This document shows positions 17,400 through 26,730 of a DNA stretch of 64,000 nt, one piece after another. The translations under genes were made by a program, and so were the position numbers. The notes under the pieces were generated by a model. It made no database searches, was not told the origin of the DNA, and worked only from the letters and a program-made list of their open reading frames with translations. Each line of letters begins with the position of its first letter. The stretch's first letter is position 1. The DNA is from an uncultured Bacilli bacterium (GTDB lineage: Bacteria > Bacillota_I > Bacilli_A > RF39 > UBA660): positions 6,560 through 70,559 of the forward strand of contig CAJTXV010000005.1 in the NCBI GenBank assembly GCA_910584255.1, given 5' to 3'.

Positions 17400-18323
17400 A
17401 TGAAAATAACAAATTTAAAGTTTTATGCTGCTACTCTATTGATGGGTGGTAGTATTGTATATTCGAATGTACAAATGAAAGAAATGGAGGCATCGTTTGA
17501 GGAACGCATTAATGAGTATGCTGCACAACAACAATTATTATGTCAAAAATATGATGACTTACAGGTACAATTAGAAGACTTTCAACAGGAAGTAGGTAAG
17601 ACATCACATCAACTTGATTTATTACTGGCGAAGCAACAAGAAAAAAGACAAACTAATTATGCAGACGAAGTAGGAATTGTCGAAAATGATAATAGAATTA
17701 ATAGTATTGCTATTGATCAGAAAGAAGATGGACAATATCTTTTAAATTTCTATAAAGTTGGAGTTCAACCATATGAATATATGGTAACTACTGACATTGA
17801 TTCTACACTATCATCAATTGATGCTACTTATATAGATGACATCGATACTGTCTTTTTAGATGGATGTGAAGATAAAAAAGTATTAGATGCTTTAAAATAT
17901 TTTAAGAATTTAAGACGTTTAAACTTGGACGAATGCACATTTGCAGATGTTAGTAAAATTTCAAAACTAGGTGCACTAGAATATCTAAGAATTGCTGATT
18001 GTCCTAATGTTTCAGATATCAGTTCATTTAAGAACTTATCTAACTTAAGAGTTATAATACTGAATGGTACAGAAGTAGAAAATATTGAATCTTTATCTTA
18101 TTTATCGAACTTGGAAGTTGTGGATTTAAAAGGAAATAAAATTGTAAATCCTTGTTGTTTAGAGTGTTTACCTAGATTATATAATTTAATTTTAACAGAC
18201 AATTGTATTACGGATATGTATTATTTAAATGGACTTATTCATAATAATATAATTAGTGATATGGATGCAGAAGAAATCTTAAATTCTTATGCTTCTACTA
18301 GATTTAAAACAGGAACCATATAG
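17400..18323 (+). CDS. Membrane-anchored leucine-rich-repeat protein (copy A)
   Basis: The 307-residue protein has a hydrophobic N-terminal anchor (residues 8-24), a charged coiled coil rich in Gln and Glu (about 28-85), a beta-rich linker, and leucine-rich repeats from about residue 150 (LRRLNLDECTFADVSKISKL, LEYLRIADCPNVSDISSF, LRVIILNGTEVENIESL, LEVVDLKGNKI). The repeats have the 22-residue internalin-like spacing. It is probably exposed outside the cell and binds another protein; the partner is unknown. The gene has its own promoter and an AAGGGGGG ribosome site. A similar anchor-plus-LRR protein is at 40306-41250. Confidence 0.8.
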   Translation: MKITNLKFYAATLLMGGSIVYSNVQMKEMEASFEERINEYAAQQQLLCQKYDDLQVQLEDFQQEVGKTSHQLDLLLAKQQEKRQTNYADEVGIVENDNRINSIAIDQKEDGQYLLNFYKVGVQPYEYMVTTDIDSTLSSIDATYIDDIDTVFLDGCEDKKVLDALKYFKNLRRLNLDECTFADVSKISKLGALEYLRIADCPNVSDISSFKNLSNLRVIILNGTEVENIESLSYLSNLEVVDLKGNKIVNPCCLECLPRLYNLILTDNCITDMYYLNGLIHNNIISDMDAEEILNSYASTRFKTGTI

Positions 18324-18337
18324 GATTCCTTTTTTTA
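18312..18337 (+). terminator. Terminator between the LRR gene and convergent rarA (copy A)
   Basis: GGAACC and GGATTCC fold around ATATA, with TTCC pairing GGAA, followed by eight T residues. It overlaps the ends of both convergent genes. Confidence 0.65.
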
Positions 18338-19582
18338 TGATTCTGTTTCTGTTAGTTTATTTTGTTCTTCCTCTCTTAATTTTTCTAATTTATCATTGAT
18401 TTGTTTTAACATCCGTTCATTTGGTGAAGTATCTTTTGGAATATAGTATTTTTTACCCTTTAGATTATTCGGCAAATATTGCTGTACTACAAAATTGTTA
18501 GGATAATCATGTGGATATTTATAAATAGTAGAGTGAATTTTAATGGTATCAGGAATATCTTCACAGCGGCCTGTTCGAACATCTTCTAACGCTTTATCAA
18601 GTGCAAGATGAGCTGTATTTGATTTAGGAGATAATGCCATTTCTATTACAATTTCTCCTAAGGGAATTCTTGCTTCTGGAAGCCCTACTAGTTCACTGGC
18701 ACTAATTGCAGCCATCACTCTAGGTCCAATTTCTGGATTTGCTAGTCCTATGTCTTCATAAGCAATTACACTCATCCGCCGGTAAATACTATCCAAATCT
18801 TCCATTTCAAGTAGTCTTGCCAAATAGTGAAGGCTAGCATTTACATCACTTCCACGAATAGATTTTTGAAATGCACTCAGTAAATCATAATGACCCGATT
18901 CGCCTTTATCAGATATAATTACTGGTTTGTTATGAATACTTTTTATTAAATCTAATGTAATCTTTTTATTACTTGAAGAATAAAATGCCATCTCTAATAG
19001 ATTATATGCATAACGAAGGTCACTTCCTGAAAGAGATGCAATATGTTCTAATACCCCTTTTTCTACTTTGATTCCTTCTAAATCAGGGTGCTTGGTAGCT
19101 CGATTTAATCCTTCTAAAATGTCTGCACTTGTTAAATCCTTTAATTCAAATATCTGGCATCTACTACGAATGGCAGGATTGATTTTATGATATGGATTAC
19201 TAGTAGTCATTCCAATTAAAGTAATTAATCCACTTTCTAGTTGCGGTAAGAGTAAGTCCTGTTTGTCCTTATTTAAACGATGAATTTCATCCATAATTAG
19301 GACAATTCCCTCATACATTTTAGCTTCTTCTACGACGATATCAAAGTCTTTTTTATTATTCATTGTAGCATTAAAAAAACGATACCTGACTCCTAAATCC
19401 TTAACAATTGCATTTGCAATCGTTGTTTTTCCAATCCCAGGTTTTCCATATAAAATCATAGAAAATATTTTCTTATTATTAACTAGATTTCTTAATATTT
19501 TATTTTCGCCTAGTAAATGTTTTTGACCGATCACTTCATTGATAGAATTAGGAGTTAATTGTAATGCCAGTGGCTTCTTCAT
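18335..19582 (-). CDS. rarA: Replication-associated recombination protein A (RarA/MgsA AAA+ ATPase, copy A)
   Basis: This 415-residue AAA+ ATPase acts at stalled replication forks and is related to clamp loaders. It has Walker A GKPGIGKTT, Walker B LIMDEIHRLN, the sensor region GMTTSNPYHKINPAIRSRC with an arginine finger, and the C-terminal MgsA domain (DVNASLHYLARLLEMEDLDSIYRRM, EDIGLANP). I chose the ATG at 19582, which follows AAGTGGTGAT at a good distance; a GTG 12 bases upstream lies inside that site. It is convergent with the LRR gene and divergent from xerD. Confidence 0.93.
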   Translation of the reverse strand: MKKPLALQLTPNSINEVIGQKHLLGENKILRNLVNNKKIFSMILYGKPGIGKTTIANAIVKDLGVRYRFFNATMNNKKDFDIVVEEAKMYEGIVLIMDEIHRLNKDKQDLLLPQLESGLITLIGMTTSNPYHKINPAIRSRCQIFELKDLTSADILEGLNRATKHPDLEGIKVEKGVLEHIASLSGSDLRYAYNLLEMAFYSSSNKKITLDLIKSIHNKPVIISDKGESGHYDLLSAFQKSIRGSDVNASLHYLARLLEMEDLDSIYRRMSVIAYEDIGLANPEIGPRVMAAISASELVGLPEARIPLGEIVIEMALSPKSNTAHLALDKALEDVRTGRCEDIPDTIKIHSTIYKYPHDYPNNFVVQQYLPNNLKGKKYYIPKDTSPNERMLKQINDKLEKLREEEQNKLTETES

Positions 19583-19636
19583 ATTAATCACCACTTATAT
19601 TTTATCAAAAAAGAGTACTTTTTAAAAGAAATATGT

Positions 19637-19642
19637 TATAAT
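19637..19642 (+). promoter_or_regulatory. -10 box for the xerD-deoB group (copy A)
   Basis: TATAAT lies 24 bases before the xerD start, with no clear -35 box. Confidence 0.4.
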
Positions 19643-19666
19643 ATAAAAGGATTGTAGGGAAGTAAT

Positions 19667-20563
19667 ATGAAGCTAGGAAATCAGATAGAAGAATATCTAG
19701 ATTATGTCATTGTAGAACAAAATTTAACCATTAATACCAAAAATTCATATCAAAATGAATTAACAAAGTACATGGCATTTTTAGTAAGACGTGGTATTTG
19801 GAATATTGAGGATATAAAGTATGAAGATATTACAGAATACTTAAAAGCTTTAAGTAATCAAAATCTAAAACCTCAATCTATTGCACATTCCATTACTGTT
19901 ATTAGAAATTTTCATAAATACTTTGTGAAAACTGGAGACTTAAAGCAAGATGTTTCCAAAAATATCTCACAACCTAAATTACAAAAAAAACTACCAGTTA
20001 CTTTATCAGTTCAAGATGTAGATTGCCTATTGGATATTCAGATAGAGACACCATTTGACTATCGGAATAAGGCTATGTTAGAATTATTGTATGGTACAGG
20101 GTTGAGAATCAGTGAACTTCTTAGTTTAACATTAAATGATATTGATTTAACTAATTGTACTGTACGTTGCATGGGGAAGGGAAGAAAAGAGAGAATTGTT
20201 CCTATTAATGACTTTATTATTGATTCTTTATCTAAATATTTAGAGGTGCGATGTCAATTAGAAAAAAGGGAGCGTTATGATTATCTTTTTTTAAATAATC
20301 ATGGGAAACCGATTACAAGACAGGGCTTTTTTAAGATTTTAAAAAAAATATTATCAGAAAAAGGTCTAGACCCTAATACTTCTCCACATACATTAAGACA
20401 TAGTTTTGCGACTCATTTACTAGAAAATGGGGCAGATCTTCGAGTAATTCAAGAGATGCTAGGACATAGTGATATTTCAACTACTAGAATTTATACGCAT
20501 ATTTCAAACCAAAAGGTAGAAAAAGATTATAAGAAATATCATCCAAGAAAGGACGAGGAATAA
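19667..20563 (+). CDS. xerD: XerC/XerD-type tyrosine recombinase (copy A)
   Basis: This 298-residue site-specific recombinase resembles the Xer enzymes that resolve chromosome dimers at dif. The N-terminal SAM-like DNA-binding domain spans residues 1-95. The catalytic domain has the first Arg in GTGLRISELL, the Lys in GKGRKER, the second cluster HTLRHSFATHLL, the later GHSDISTT and the Tyr nucleophile in TRIYTHISN. All six catalytic positions are present. Its place next to deoB matches xerD in Bacillus-type genomes, which is why I prefer xerD over xerC. It is 3 bases upstream of deoB. Confidence 0.88.
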   Translation: MKLGNQIEEYLDYVIVEQNLTINTKNSYQNELTKYMAFLVRRGIWNIEDIKYEDITEYLKALSNQNLKPQSIAHSITVIRNFHKYFVKTGDLKQDVSKNISQPKLQKKLPVTLSVQDVDCLLDIQIETPFDYRNKAMLELLYGTGLRISELLSLTLNDIDLTNCTVRCMGKGRKERIVPINDFIIDSLSKYLEVRCQLEKRERYDYLFLNNHGKPITRQGFFKILKKILSEKGLDPNTSPHTLRHSFATHLLENGADLRVIQEMLGHSDISTTRIYTHISNQKVEKDYKKYHPRKDEE

Positions 20564-20566
20564 ATT

Positions 20567-21733
20567 ATGAAATTTAAAAGAGTATTTTTAGTAATTCTTG
20601 ATTCTTTAGGAGTAGGGGAAGCAATGGATGCAGCCAACTATGGTGATACTGGTGCCAATACTCTAGGTCATATTAATGAACAATATAATTTATTTGTGCC
20701 TAACTTAAAGAAATTAGGGTTTATGGATACTTTAACGATGGCGGAAAATGATGAAGTAGAAGCCTATTATACAATCGCTAGACCAACAAATCCAGGAAAA
20801 GATACACTAACAGGTCATTATGAACTTCTTGGGGTAAGGAATTTAGTGCCATTTAAATCATTTACAGAAAATGGATTTCCACGTGATTTATTAGAACAAA
20901 TTGAACAACTAACAAAAAGACGTGTCATTGGAAATAAAAATGCTCAGGGAATTGATATTATTAATGAACTTGGGGAGAGGCATATGCAGTATGGTGCATT
21001 AATTCTTTATACTTCGAATGGTTCTAACCTGTATATTGCTGCACATGAAGATATTATTCCTGCGGCAAAACTCTATGAGTATGCTGAAAAAATAAGAAAA
21101 ATTACAATGACAGAAGAGTTAAAAATTGGGAGGGTGATTGCTCGTGTATTTACAGGAAAGCCTGGGAACTTTCGATTTACAAATGATCGTTATGATTTAG
21201 CAGTAAAACCACCTACTAAAAGTGTTTTTAATCTATTACAAGAAAATGATTATGCTACGATTTCGATTGGGAAAATTACAGATATTTTTGATGAAGATGG
21301 GATTTCAAAGAAAATGAAAGCAGGTAATAATACAGAAGCATTAAATAAATTAAGTGATGTGATGGATAAAAATTTTACTGGATTATGTGTTTGTAATTTA
21401 AATGATTTTGATCAAGAATTTGGACATAGACGTGATTTGGAAGGATATGCAAAAGCAATTGAAGAATTTGATGTTCAGGTACCAATGTTAATTAATAAGC
21501 TTGATACAGAGGATTTATTAATTTTTACTGCCGATCATGGATGTGATCCTACATTTCCTGGAAATGATCACACAAGAGAGAATGTTCCAGTTGTTATTTT
21601 TGGAAGAAATTTAAGATTCCCAGAGCGCTTAGATATCTTAGAGTCTATGGGTGATATTGGTGCTACAATTGCTGAAAACTTTGGAACAACGCAATTATTA
21701 GTTGGAAAAAGTTTTTTAGAAAAGTTGCAATGA
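20567..21733 (+). CDS. deoB: Phosphopentomutase (copy A)
   Basis: This 388-residue metal-dependent enzyme converts ribose 1-phosphate and deoxyribose 1-phosphate to the 5-phosphates in nucleoside salvage. It belongs to the alkaline phosphatase superfamily: VFLVILDSLGVGEAMDA at the start holds the first metal ligand, DTGANTLGH the nucleophile threonine region, and TADHGCDPT with NDHTRENVP supplies C-terminal metal ligands. Length is standard. It overlaps the phosphatase gene at ATGATG, so the xerD-deoB-phosphatase group is one operon. Confidence 0.95.
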   Translation: MKFKRVFLVILDSLGVGEAMDAANYGDTGANTLGHINEQYNLFVPNLKKLGFMDTLTMAENDEVEAYYTIARPTNPGKDTLTGHYELLGVRNLVPFKSFTENGFPRDLLEQIEQLTKRRVIGNKNAQGIDIINELGERHMQYGALILYTSNGSNLYIAAHEDIIPAAKLYEYAEKIRKITMTEELKIGRVIARVFTGKPGNFRFTNDRYDLAVKPPTKSVFNLLQENDYATISIGKITDIFDEDGISKKMKAGNNTEALNKLSDVMDKNFTGLCVCNLNDFDQEFGHRRDLEGYAKAIEEFDVQVPMLINKLDTEDLLIFTADHGCDPTFPGNDHTRENVPVVIFGRNLRFPERLDILESMGDIGATIAENFGTTQLLVGKSFLEKLQ

Positions 21734-21999
21734 TGAAAAAAATTGTATTTGTTTGCTTGGGAAATATTTGCAGAAGTCCCATGGCTGAAGCAATTATGAA
21801 AAAACTTTTAAAGGAACAAAAATTAGAGATGATTTTTCAAGTAGATTCAATGGCTACTAGTTTTGAGGAAGTAGGAAATCCTATTTATCCTCCTGCACGA
21901 GAAAAGCTAAAAGAGAGGGGCATTTTAGCTTTCACACATCAAGCAAAAGTTTTTAAAAAAGAAAACTACGATGAAAAGGTGATATGTACATTGTATTAA
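21730..21999 (+). pseudogene. Low-molecular-weight phosphatase truncated at the duplication junction
   Basis: Residues 1-80 are identical to the intact gene at 30126-30581, including the catalytic loop CLGNICRS. At NYDE (base 21973) the sequence switches into the dnaJ tail in another frame, adding about nine foreign residues before a stop. It lacks the second half, including the Asp general acid in IKDPWY. It is not expected to be active. Confidence 0.93.
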
Positions 22000-22130
22000 A
22001 AGTAATTACTCCAAAGAAACTTACGAAAGAGCAAAAAAGAATTATTGAATCCTTAAGGGAAACTGATTTAGTAGACAACGAAATGAAAAAGTTTGATCGT
22101 TTTGTAGAAGTAAACAATGAAAGCATTTAA
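21973..22130 (+). pseudogene. 3' remnant of dnaJ at the duplication junction
   Basis: These 158 bases equal the last 158 bases of dnaJ (13577-13734), including its terminator at 22120-22146. It has no start and is out of frame with the phosphatase fragment it follows. Confidence 0.93.
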
Positions 22131-22146
22131 CAAAGTGCTTTTTTTC
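22120..22146 (+). terminator. dnaJ terminator, second copy
   Basis: This is the same stem AAAGCATTT / AAGTGCTTT and T run as at 13724. Here it would end transcription coming from the truncated xerD-deoB-phosphatase operon of copy A. Confidence 0.75.
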
Positions 22147-22178
22147 TTGCCAACTTTACATTCTAATCGTAAAAAGAC

Positions 22179-22208
22179 TTGTCAAAATTTGTTTCAATAG
22201 GCTATACT
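22179..22208 (+). promoter_or_regulatory. Promoter of the GNAT gene (copy B)
   Basis: TTGTCA and TATACT with an 18-base spacer recur unchanged, so copy B genes carry their own promoter. Confidence 0.55.
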
Positions 22209-22263
22209 TAAGATATAAGAAAATAAGCTTCATAGTAAGTCAGTTTGAAAGTGAGGAAGTAAT

Positions 22264-22707
22264 ATGGAAGTAAAATTTAGAATAGCAACAAGGGATGACA
22301 TAAAAGAGATTATTGATTTATGTAACGTTGTGTTTATTGAGGATACCCCTTACGAATATGCACTTAAGGTGTTTGAAGAAACGAAAGATGATCCAAATAA
22401 TATTTATCTAGTAGGAATAGTAGATGATAAGATTGTATCTCATGCTAAAATTACAGTGGTTCATACGATGTATGAAAAAATGAATACTTATGCGATTTTA
22501 AACCATGTTTGTGTTATGGAAGAATATCGTAGACATAATATTGCCACTAAAATGTTAATGGAAATTGAGAAAATTTGTAAGGAACACGGGTGCAAAAAGA
22601 TGGAATTATGGTCTAATAATATTCGAGTTCCAGCACATACTTGTTATAAAAAATACGGATTTCATTTAGATGATGCAGGCTTCTTTTCTATGAATGTAAG
22701 AGGATAA
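22264..22707 (+). CDS. GNAT-family N-acetyltransferase (copy B)
   Basis: The protein is identical over all 147 residues to the copy A acetyltransferase at 13868-14311, with the same motif A region YRRHNIA and the same 5-base gap to the next gene. Promoter and ribosome site are also duplicated, so this copy should be expressed equally and double the dosage. Confidence 0.85.
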   Translation: MEVKFRIATRDDIKEIIDLCNVVFIEDTPYEYALKVFEETKDDPNNIYLVGIVDDKIVSHAKITVVHTMYEKMNTYAILNHVCVMEEYRRHNIATKMLMEIEKICKEHGCKKMELWSNNIRVPAHTCYKKYGFHLDDAGFFSMNVRG

Positions 22708-22712
22708 GAACT

Positions 22713-23894
22713 ATGAAAATTGAGAGAATATATATTGGTGGGTGGTTTCAACGTACTACCTTGCAACTATCTGAAATTTATGATTTTGTTCGTGATGGAA
22801 CTTCACAATTAAAGTTAGACAAAAATAAACTTCAAAAAATGAGAACTGACTTAGATCTTGCCCACGTTGAGTACAATGTAGATGGACTGGAATATTTAAT
22901 GCTTACTACAAATACAGAAATTCAAATTAAAATATTTGAAGATGGACTTATCGTTTTAAATGATGGGGATGTCAACGAATTTTCCTTATTTCAGGACATT
23001 GAGTCTTTGGCACAGTACTATGAGAAAAAGCTATCTCCAGCATTTTCCTATCTCTTTAGTTTAGGTGCTCCTGTTCCAAAGGAACTTGCTAATATTGAAA
23101 CAGTATATCCTTACTTTATTGTTTTAAATAATGCCAAAGAGGCAGAAATGCAAGCACTTCTTAGTAGAACGGAAAAACAAAAATATTTTGATTACAAAAA
23201 TCAACATTATGACGTGGTTCGTGGAAATAAATATTATTTTATTAATAATAAAACAAAGGATATGCATCAAGTGGAACGTTATATTGAAGAACAGATTTTT
23301 ATTCGTGAGTTTAAGGCACAACTTCATCGCTATTTAAATCTTCATCGCATTATTTGGGAGAAAATCGATGAAGTAAAAGAAAATTCTCATGTTCGAGGAA
23401 AGGATATTATTGCTTTCAGTAATAAGATTGATGGTTATAGAAAAACGGTCAATTTGATTGATTCTCGAATTAATCAGATGAATACATATATCAAAACAAG
23501 AGAAAAAATTGCGAAGAGTGATTCTAATTTAATTGAATCATTAGATTTAATTGGGTACCGCTATGAAACATTAATTAATACAGTAAGCTATATGCAACAA
23601 ATTTGGGCAATGACAAAGAATTATTTGAATCAAGCAGCAAAATTATTCGATAGTTTGGAGTCATCTATTACTGAAAAATCAGTTAATAGTTTAACAATTG
23701 TTACCTCCATGGGTGTTGGTGCATCTTTAATTGATTTGTTTACAGAATCTGCACCATCTTTTTCATCTTTTGGAATTATTTATTTCTTTATTCTAGCAAT
23801 TGTTGGGTACTCCGTAAATAAAATTATGAAAAAGATATCAGAAAATAGAAAATATGAAATTTCAGATATTGAGTACGATAAAAACATTAAATAG
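22713..23894 (+). CDS. Uncharacterised coiled-coil membrane protein (copy B)
   Basis: This 393-residue protein is identical to the one at 14317-15498: soluble head, long charged helices and C-terminal hydrophobic segments. No divergence between the copies is visible. Function remains unknown; see copy A for the layout. Confidence 0.65.
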   Translation: MKIERIYIGGWFQRTTLQLSEIYDFVRDGTSQLKLDKNKLQKMRTDLDLAHVEYNVDGLEYLMLTTNTEIQIKIFEDGLIVLNDGDVNEFSLFQDIESLAQYYEKKLSPAFSYLFSLGAPVPKELANIETVYPYFIVLNNAKEAEMQALLSRTEKQKYFDYKNQHYDVVRGNKYYFINNKTKDMHQVERYIEEQIFIREFKAQLHRYLNLHRIIWEKIDEVKENSHVRGKDIIAFSNKIDGYRKTVNLIDSRINQMNTYIKTREKIAKSDSNLIESLDLIGYRYETLINTVSYMQQIWAMTKNYLNQAAKLFDSLESSITEKSVNSLTIVTSMGVGASLIDLFTESAPSFSSFGIIYFFILAIVGYSVNKIMKKISENRKYEISDIEYDKNIK

Positions 23895-23939
23895 AAGAGG
23901 TTCTATCCAAAGAACTTCTTTTTCTAAAAGGAGGATAAT

Positions 23940-25676
23940 ATGTTTCGAAATTATTTGAATATCTTTGATGATTTTCGAGTTATTACAAAAAAACAAAGTA
24001 AGAAATATGTTTTTCTAATGCTTATATCTTCTGCTTTTCATCATATTTTTAGTTTACTCCCACCAATTGCTGCTGCAGGAATCATTGCAATGGTTACAGA
24101 AGAGAATATGAACTTAGTTTTCTTTTATGGTTGTCTGTTTTTATTCTTTTATTTTCTATATTTCTTCGCATTATATTGGAAATATTTTTCCTATAAAAAA
24201 TTAGGAGAGATGTATCATACAGAGATTCAGGATTATTTATTTGAAATTATCGCATCCAATGATGATATTCTAACAAAGATTTCAAAAGGGAAAATCATGG
24301 ATGTTTGTAATACAGATATTGGTTATACTGTAGATGTGGTAGATGCCTTTATTGGTGCGATTATGAATTTAATCAAAATCATTATTTTATTTTTTATCTT
24401 TCTTCACTATAGTATTCTAGTCGGTTCCCTAGTAGTCGTTTTAGTTATCTTTTATTTTCTTTTAATGGACTCTAATTCTTTAGCGGTTTCTAAGTGCTAT
24501 GAAGGAGAAAGAAAGTATGACGATAAAGTCATTGATATTTTAAATCAGATGCTTGCAAATCTAAAGCAAGTAAAAACATTGAATTTAATGACTAATCTTA
24601 ATAAAAAACTATGGAAAACCAGGGGTTGTTGGAAAGAAAAATATACAAAAAGAAGAAATTATTTAATTAAAAGATATAGTATTTTACCTGTTATTTTGTA
24701 CTTTACAAAATTTGTGTTATACATGATTTTGGCATCCATGGTAATTAGAAAACAAATGACTTTGGATAAACTTGTTTTATTAATTAGTTATTTTGAAGCT
24801 ATTGTAACTGCAACAGATCAGACATTAGAGTACTTACTCAATTTGAATAACTATAAAGTAAGAATGCAAAGAATTCGAAGTATTATCGATTATCCCCCAC
24901 AAAAAGAATTTGATTTCGGCGACATTGATAATGATTATATTTCAGGACTCATAGAATTCAAAAAGGTAAGTTATCAAGTAAAAGATGTGAAGGCATTAGA
25001 TAATGTTAGTTTTAAGGTATATCCAAATGAGATTAATGCAATTATCGGTCATTCTGGAAGTGGAAAGTCTACCATCATTCACTTGTTATATCGTCTTCAT
25101 AAGGTTTCCTCTGGGATTATTTTAATTGATAATGTAAATATTTACGACTACACCAATCATGTTTATACATCCAATGTCTCAGGTGTTTATCAGAAACCAT
25201 TTGTTTTTGATATGAGTATTCGTGATAATTTAAATTTAGTGAATTCAAATCGAAATCTTCAAATTGAAGCATGTAAAAGAGTAGGGATTCATGACTTTAT
25301 CATGTCATTACCCAAAGGATATAATACGATTGTTAATGAGGAAGATGCAATTGTTACTAGCGGTAAAAAGCAGCTATTGGCCATTGCACGAGCGTTGTTA
25401 TCGAAAGCAGAAATCTTATTATTTGATGAAATTACAGGAAATGTTGATCCAGAAACTACCAATCAGATTCTTTCCATCTTGCTTGATTTAAAGGCTGACC
25501 ACACCATTCTTATGGTAACACATAAACCTGAAATGATGGAGATAGCCGATCGTGTGATTGTATTATCCAATGGAAAGGTAGAAAGCAAGGGCAAAAATAA
25601 AGATGTATACGAAAAATCTACTTTATATCAAGAACTTAAAAATCGTTCTTTTGTAAGTGTAAGTAAGGTAGAGTAG
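23940..25676 (+). CDS. ABC exporter half-transporter with degenerate signature motif (copy B)
   Basis: The 578-residue exporter is identical to that at 15544-17280, including the atypical VTSGKKQ signature. Because the two copies are identical, the pair cannot supply a complementary canonical signature in a heterodimer; a different partner would be needed if one exists. Confidence 0.88.
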   Translation: MFRNYLNIFDDFRVITKKQSKKYVFLMLISSAFHHIFSLLPPIAAAGIIAMVTEENMNLVFFYGCLFLFFYFLYFFALYWKYFSYKKLGEMYHTEIQDYLFEIIASNDDILTKISKGKIMDVCNTDIGYTVDVVDAFIGAIMNLIKIIILFFIFLHYSILVGSLVVVLVIFYFLLMDSNSLAVSKCYEGERKYDDKVIDILNQMLANLKQVKTLNLMTNLNKKLWKTRGCWKEKYTKRRNYLIKRYSILPVILYFTKFVLYMILASMVIRKQMTLDKLVLLISYFEAIVTATDQTLEYLLNLNNYKVRMQRIRSIIDYPPQKEFDFGDIDNDYISGLIEFKKVSYQVKDVKALDNVSFKVYPNEINAIIGHSGSGKSTIIHLLYRLHKVSSGIILIDNVNIYDYTNHVYTSNVSGVYQKPFVFDMSIRDNLNLVNSNRNLQIEACKRVGIHDFIMSLPKGYNTIVNEEDAIVTSGKKQLLAIARALLSKAEILLFDEITGNVDPETTNQILSILLDLKADHTILMVTHKPEMMEIADRVIVLSNGKVESKGKNKDVYEKSTLYQELKNRSFVSVSKVE

Positions 25677-25725
25677 TTCATAATAAAAGTTTGTTAGTCT
25701 AAATACCTATGCTTTCTAAAGTACC

Positions 25726-25752
25726 AGCAAGAAATTTCTCTTGCTTTTTTTT
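25726..25752 (+). terminator. Terminator of the ABC exporter (copy B)
   Basis: The same AGCAAGA / TCTTGCT stem and T run recur at an offset of 8,396 bases. Confidence 0.85.
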
Positions 25753-25769
25753 AAGATTTGTGCTATAAT
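25741..25769 (+). promoter_or_regulatory. Promoter of the leucine-rich-repeat gene (copy B)
   Basis: TTGCTT, a 17-base spacer and TATAAT are repeated unchanged from copy A. Confidence 0.6.
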
Positions 25770-25795
25770 ATGCTTACTTTTAAGGGGGGTTATGT

Positions 25796-26719
25796 ATGAA
25801 AATAACAAATTTAAAGTTTTATGCTGCTACTCTATTGATGGGTGGTAGTATTGTATATTCGAATGTACAAATGAAAGAAATGGAGGCATCGTTTGAGGAA
25901 CGCATTAATGAGTATGCTGCACAACAACAATTATTATGTCAAAAATATGATGACTTACAGGTACAATTAGAAGACTTTCAACAGGAAGTAGGTAAGACAT
26001 CACATCAACTTGATTTATTACTGGCGAAGCAACAAGAAAAAAGACAAACTAATTATGCAGACGAAGTAGGAATTGTCGAAAATGATAATAGAATTAATAG
26101 TATTGCTATTGATCAGAAAGAAGATGGACAATATCTTTTAAATTTCTATAAAGTTGGAGTTCAACCATATGAATATATGGTAACTACTGACATTGATTCT
26201 ACACTATCATCAATTGATGCTACTTATATAGATGACATCGATACTGTCTTTTTAGATGGATGTGAAGATAAAAAAGTATTAGATGCTTTAAAATATTTTA
26301 AGAATTTAAGACGTTTAAACTTGGACGAATGCACATTTGCAGATGTTAGTAAAATTTCAAAACTAGGTGCACTAGAATATCTAAGAATTGCTGATTGTCC
26401 TAATGTTTCAGATATCAGTTCATTTAAGAACTTATCTAACTTAAGAGTTATAATACTGAATGGTACAGAAGTAGAAAATATTGAATCTTTATCTTATTTA
26501 TCGAACTTGGAAGTTGTGGATTTAAAAGGAAATAAAATTGTAAATCCTTGTTGTTTAGAGTGTTTACCTAGATTATATAATTTAATTTTAACAGACAATT
26601 GTATTACGGATATGTATTATTTAAATGGACTTATTCATAATAATATAATTAGTGATATGGATGCAGAAGAAATCTTAAATTCTTATGCTTCTACTAGATT
26701 TAAAACAGGAACCATATAG
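25796..26719 (+). CDS. Membrane-anchored leucine-rich-repeat protein (copy B)
   Basis: The protein is identical to the 307-residue protein at 17400-18323: N-terminal anchor, coiled coil and at least four leucine-rich repeats. Doubling a surface-exposed protein may matter for dosage, but this is inference. Confidence 0.8.
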   Translation: MKITNLKFYAATLLMGGSIVYSNVQMKEMEASFEERINEYAAQQQLLCQKYDDLQVQLEDFQQEVGKTSHQLDLLLAKQQEKRQTNYADEVGIVENDNRINSIAIDQKEDGQYLLNFYKVGVQPYEYMVTTDIDSTLSSIDATYIDDIDTVFLDGCEDKKVLDALKYFKNLRRLNLDECTFADVSKISKLGALEYLRIADCPNVSDISSFKNLSNLRVIILNGTEVENIESLSYLSNLEVVDLKGNKIVNPCCLECLPRLYNLILTDNCITDMYYLNGLIHNNIISDMDAEEILNSYASTRFKTGTI

Positions 26720-26730
26720 GATTCCTTTTT

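Larger units (their letters stand above)
13577..21972. repeat. Tandem duplication of 8,396 bp, copy A
   Basis: Everything from 13577 to 21972 recurs immediately afterwards with an offset of exactly 8,396 bases. Translations of all genes in the two copies are identical, and the noncoding stretches I compared are identical too. The outer left end lies inside dnaJ and the right end inside the phosphatase gene. The ends share only the triplet GAA (13577-13579, 21973-21975, 30369-30371), so the join used microhomology and not long repeats. Confidence 0.95.

Noticed and set aside
19667..20563. Phage or integron integrase acting on the duplicated segment
   Set aside because: Length, motifs and the deoB neighbour identify a housekeeping Xer recombinase, and duplication ends do not resemble att or dif sites.
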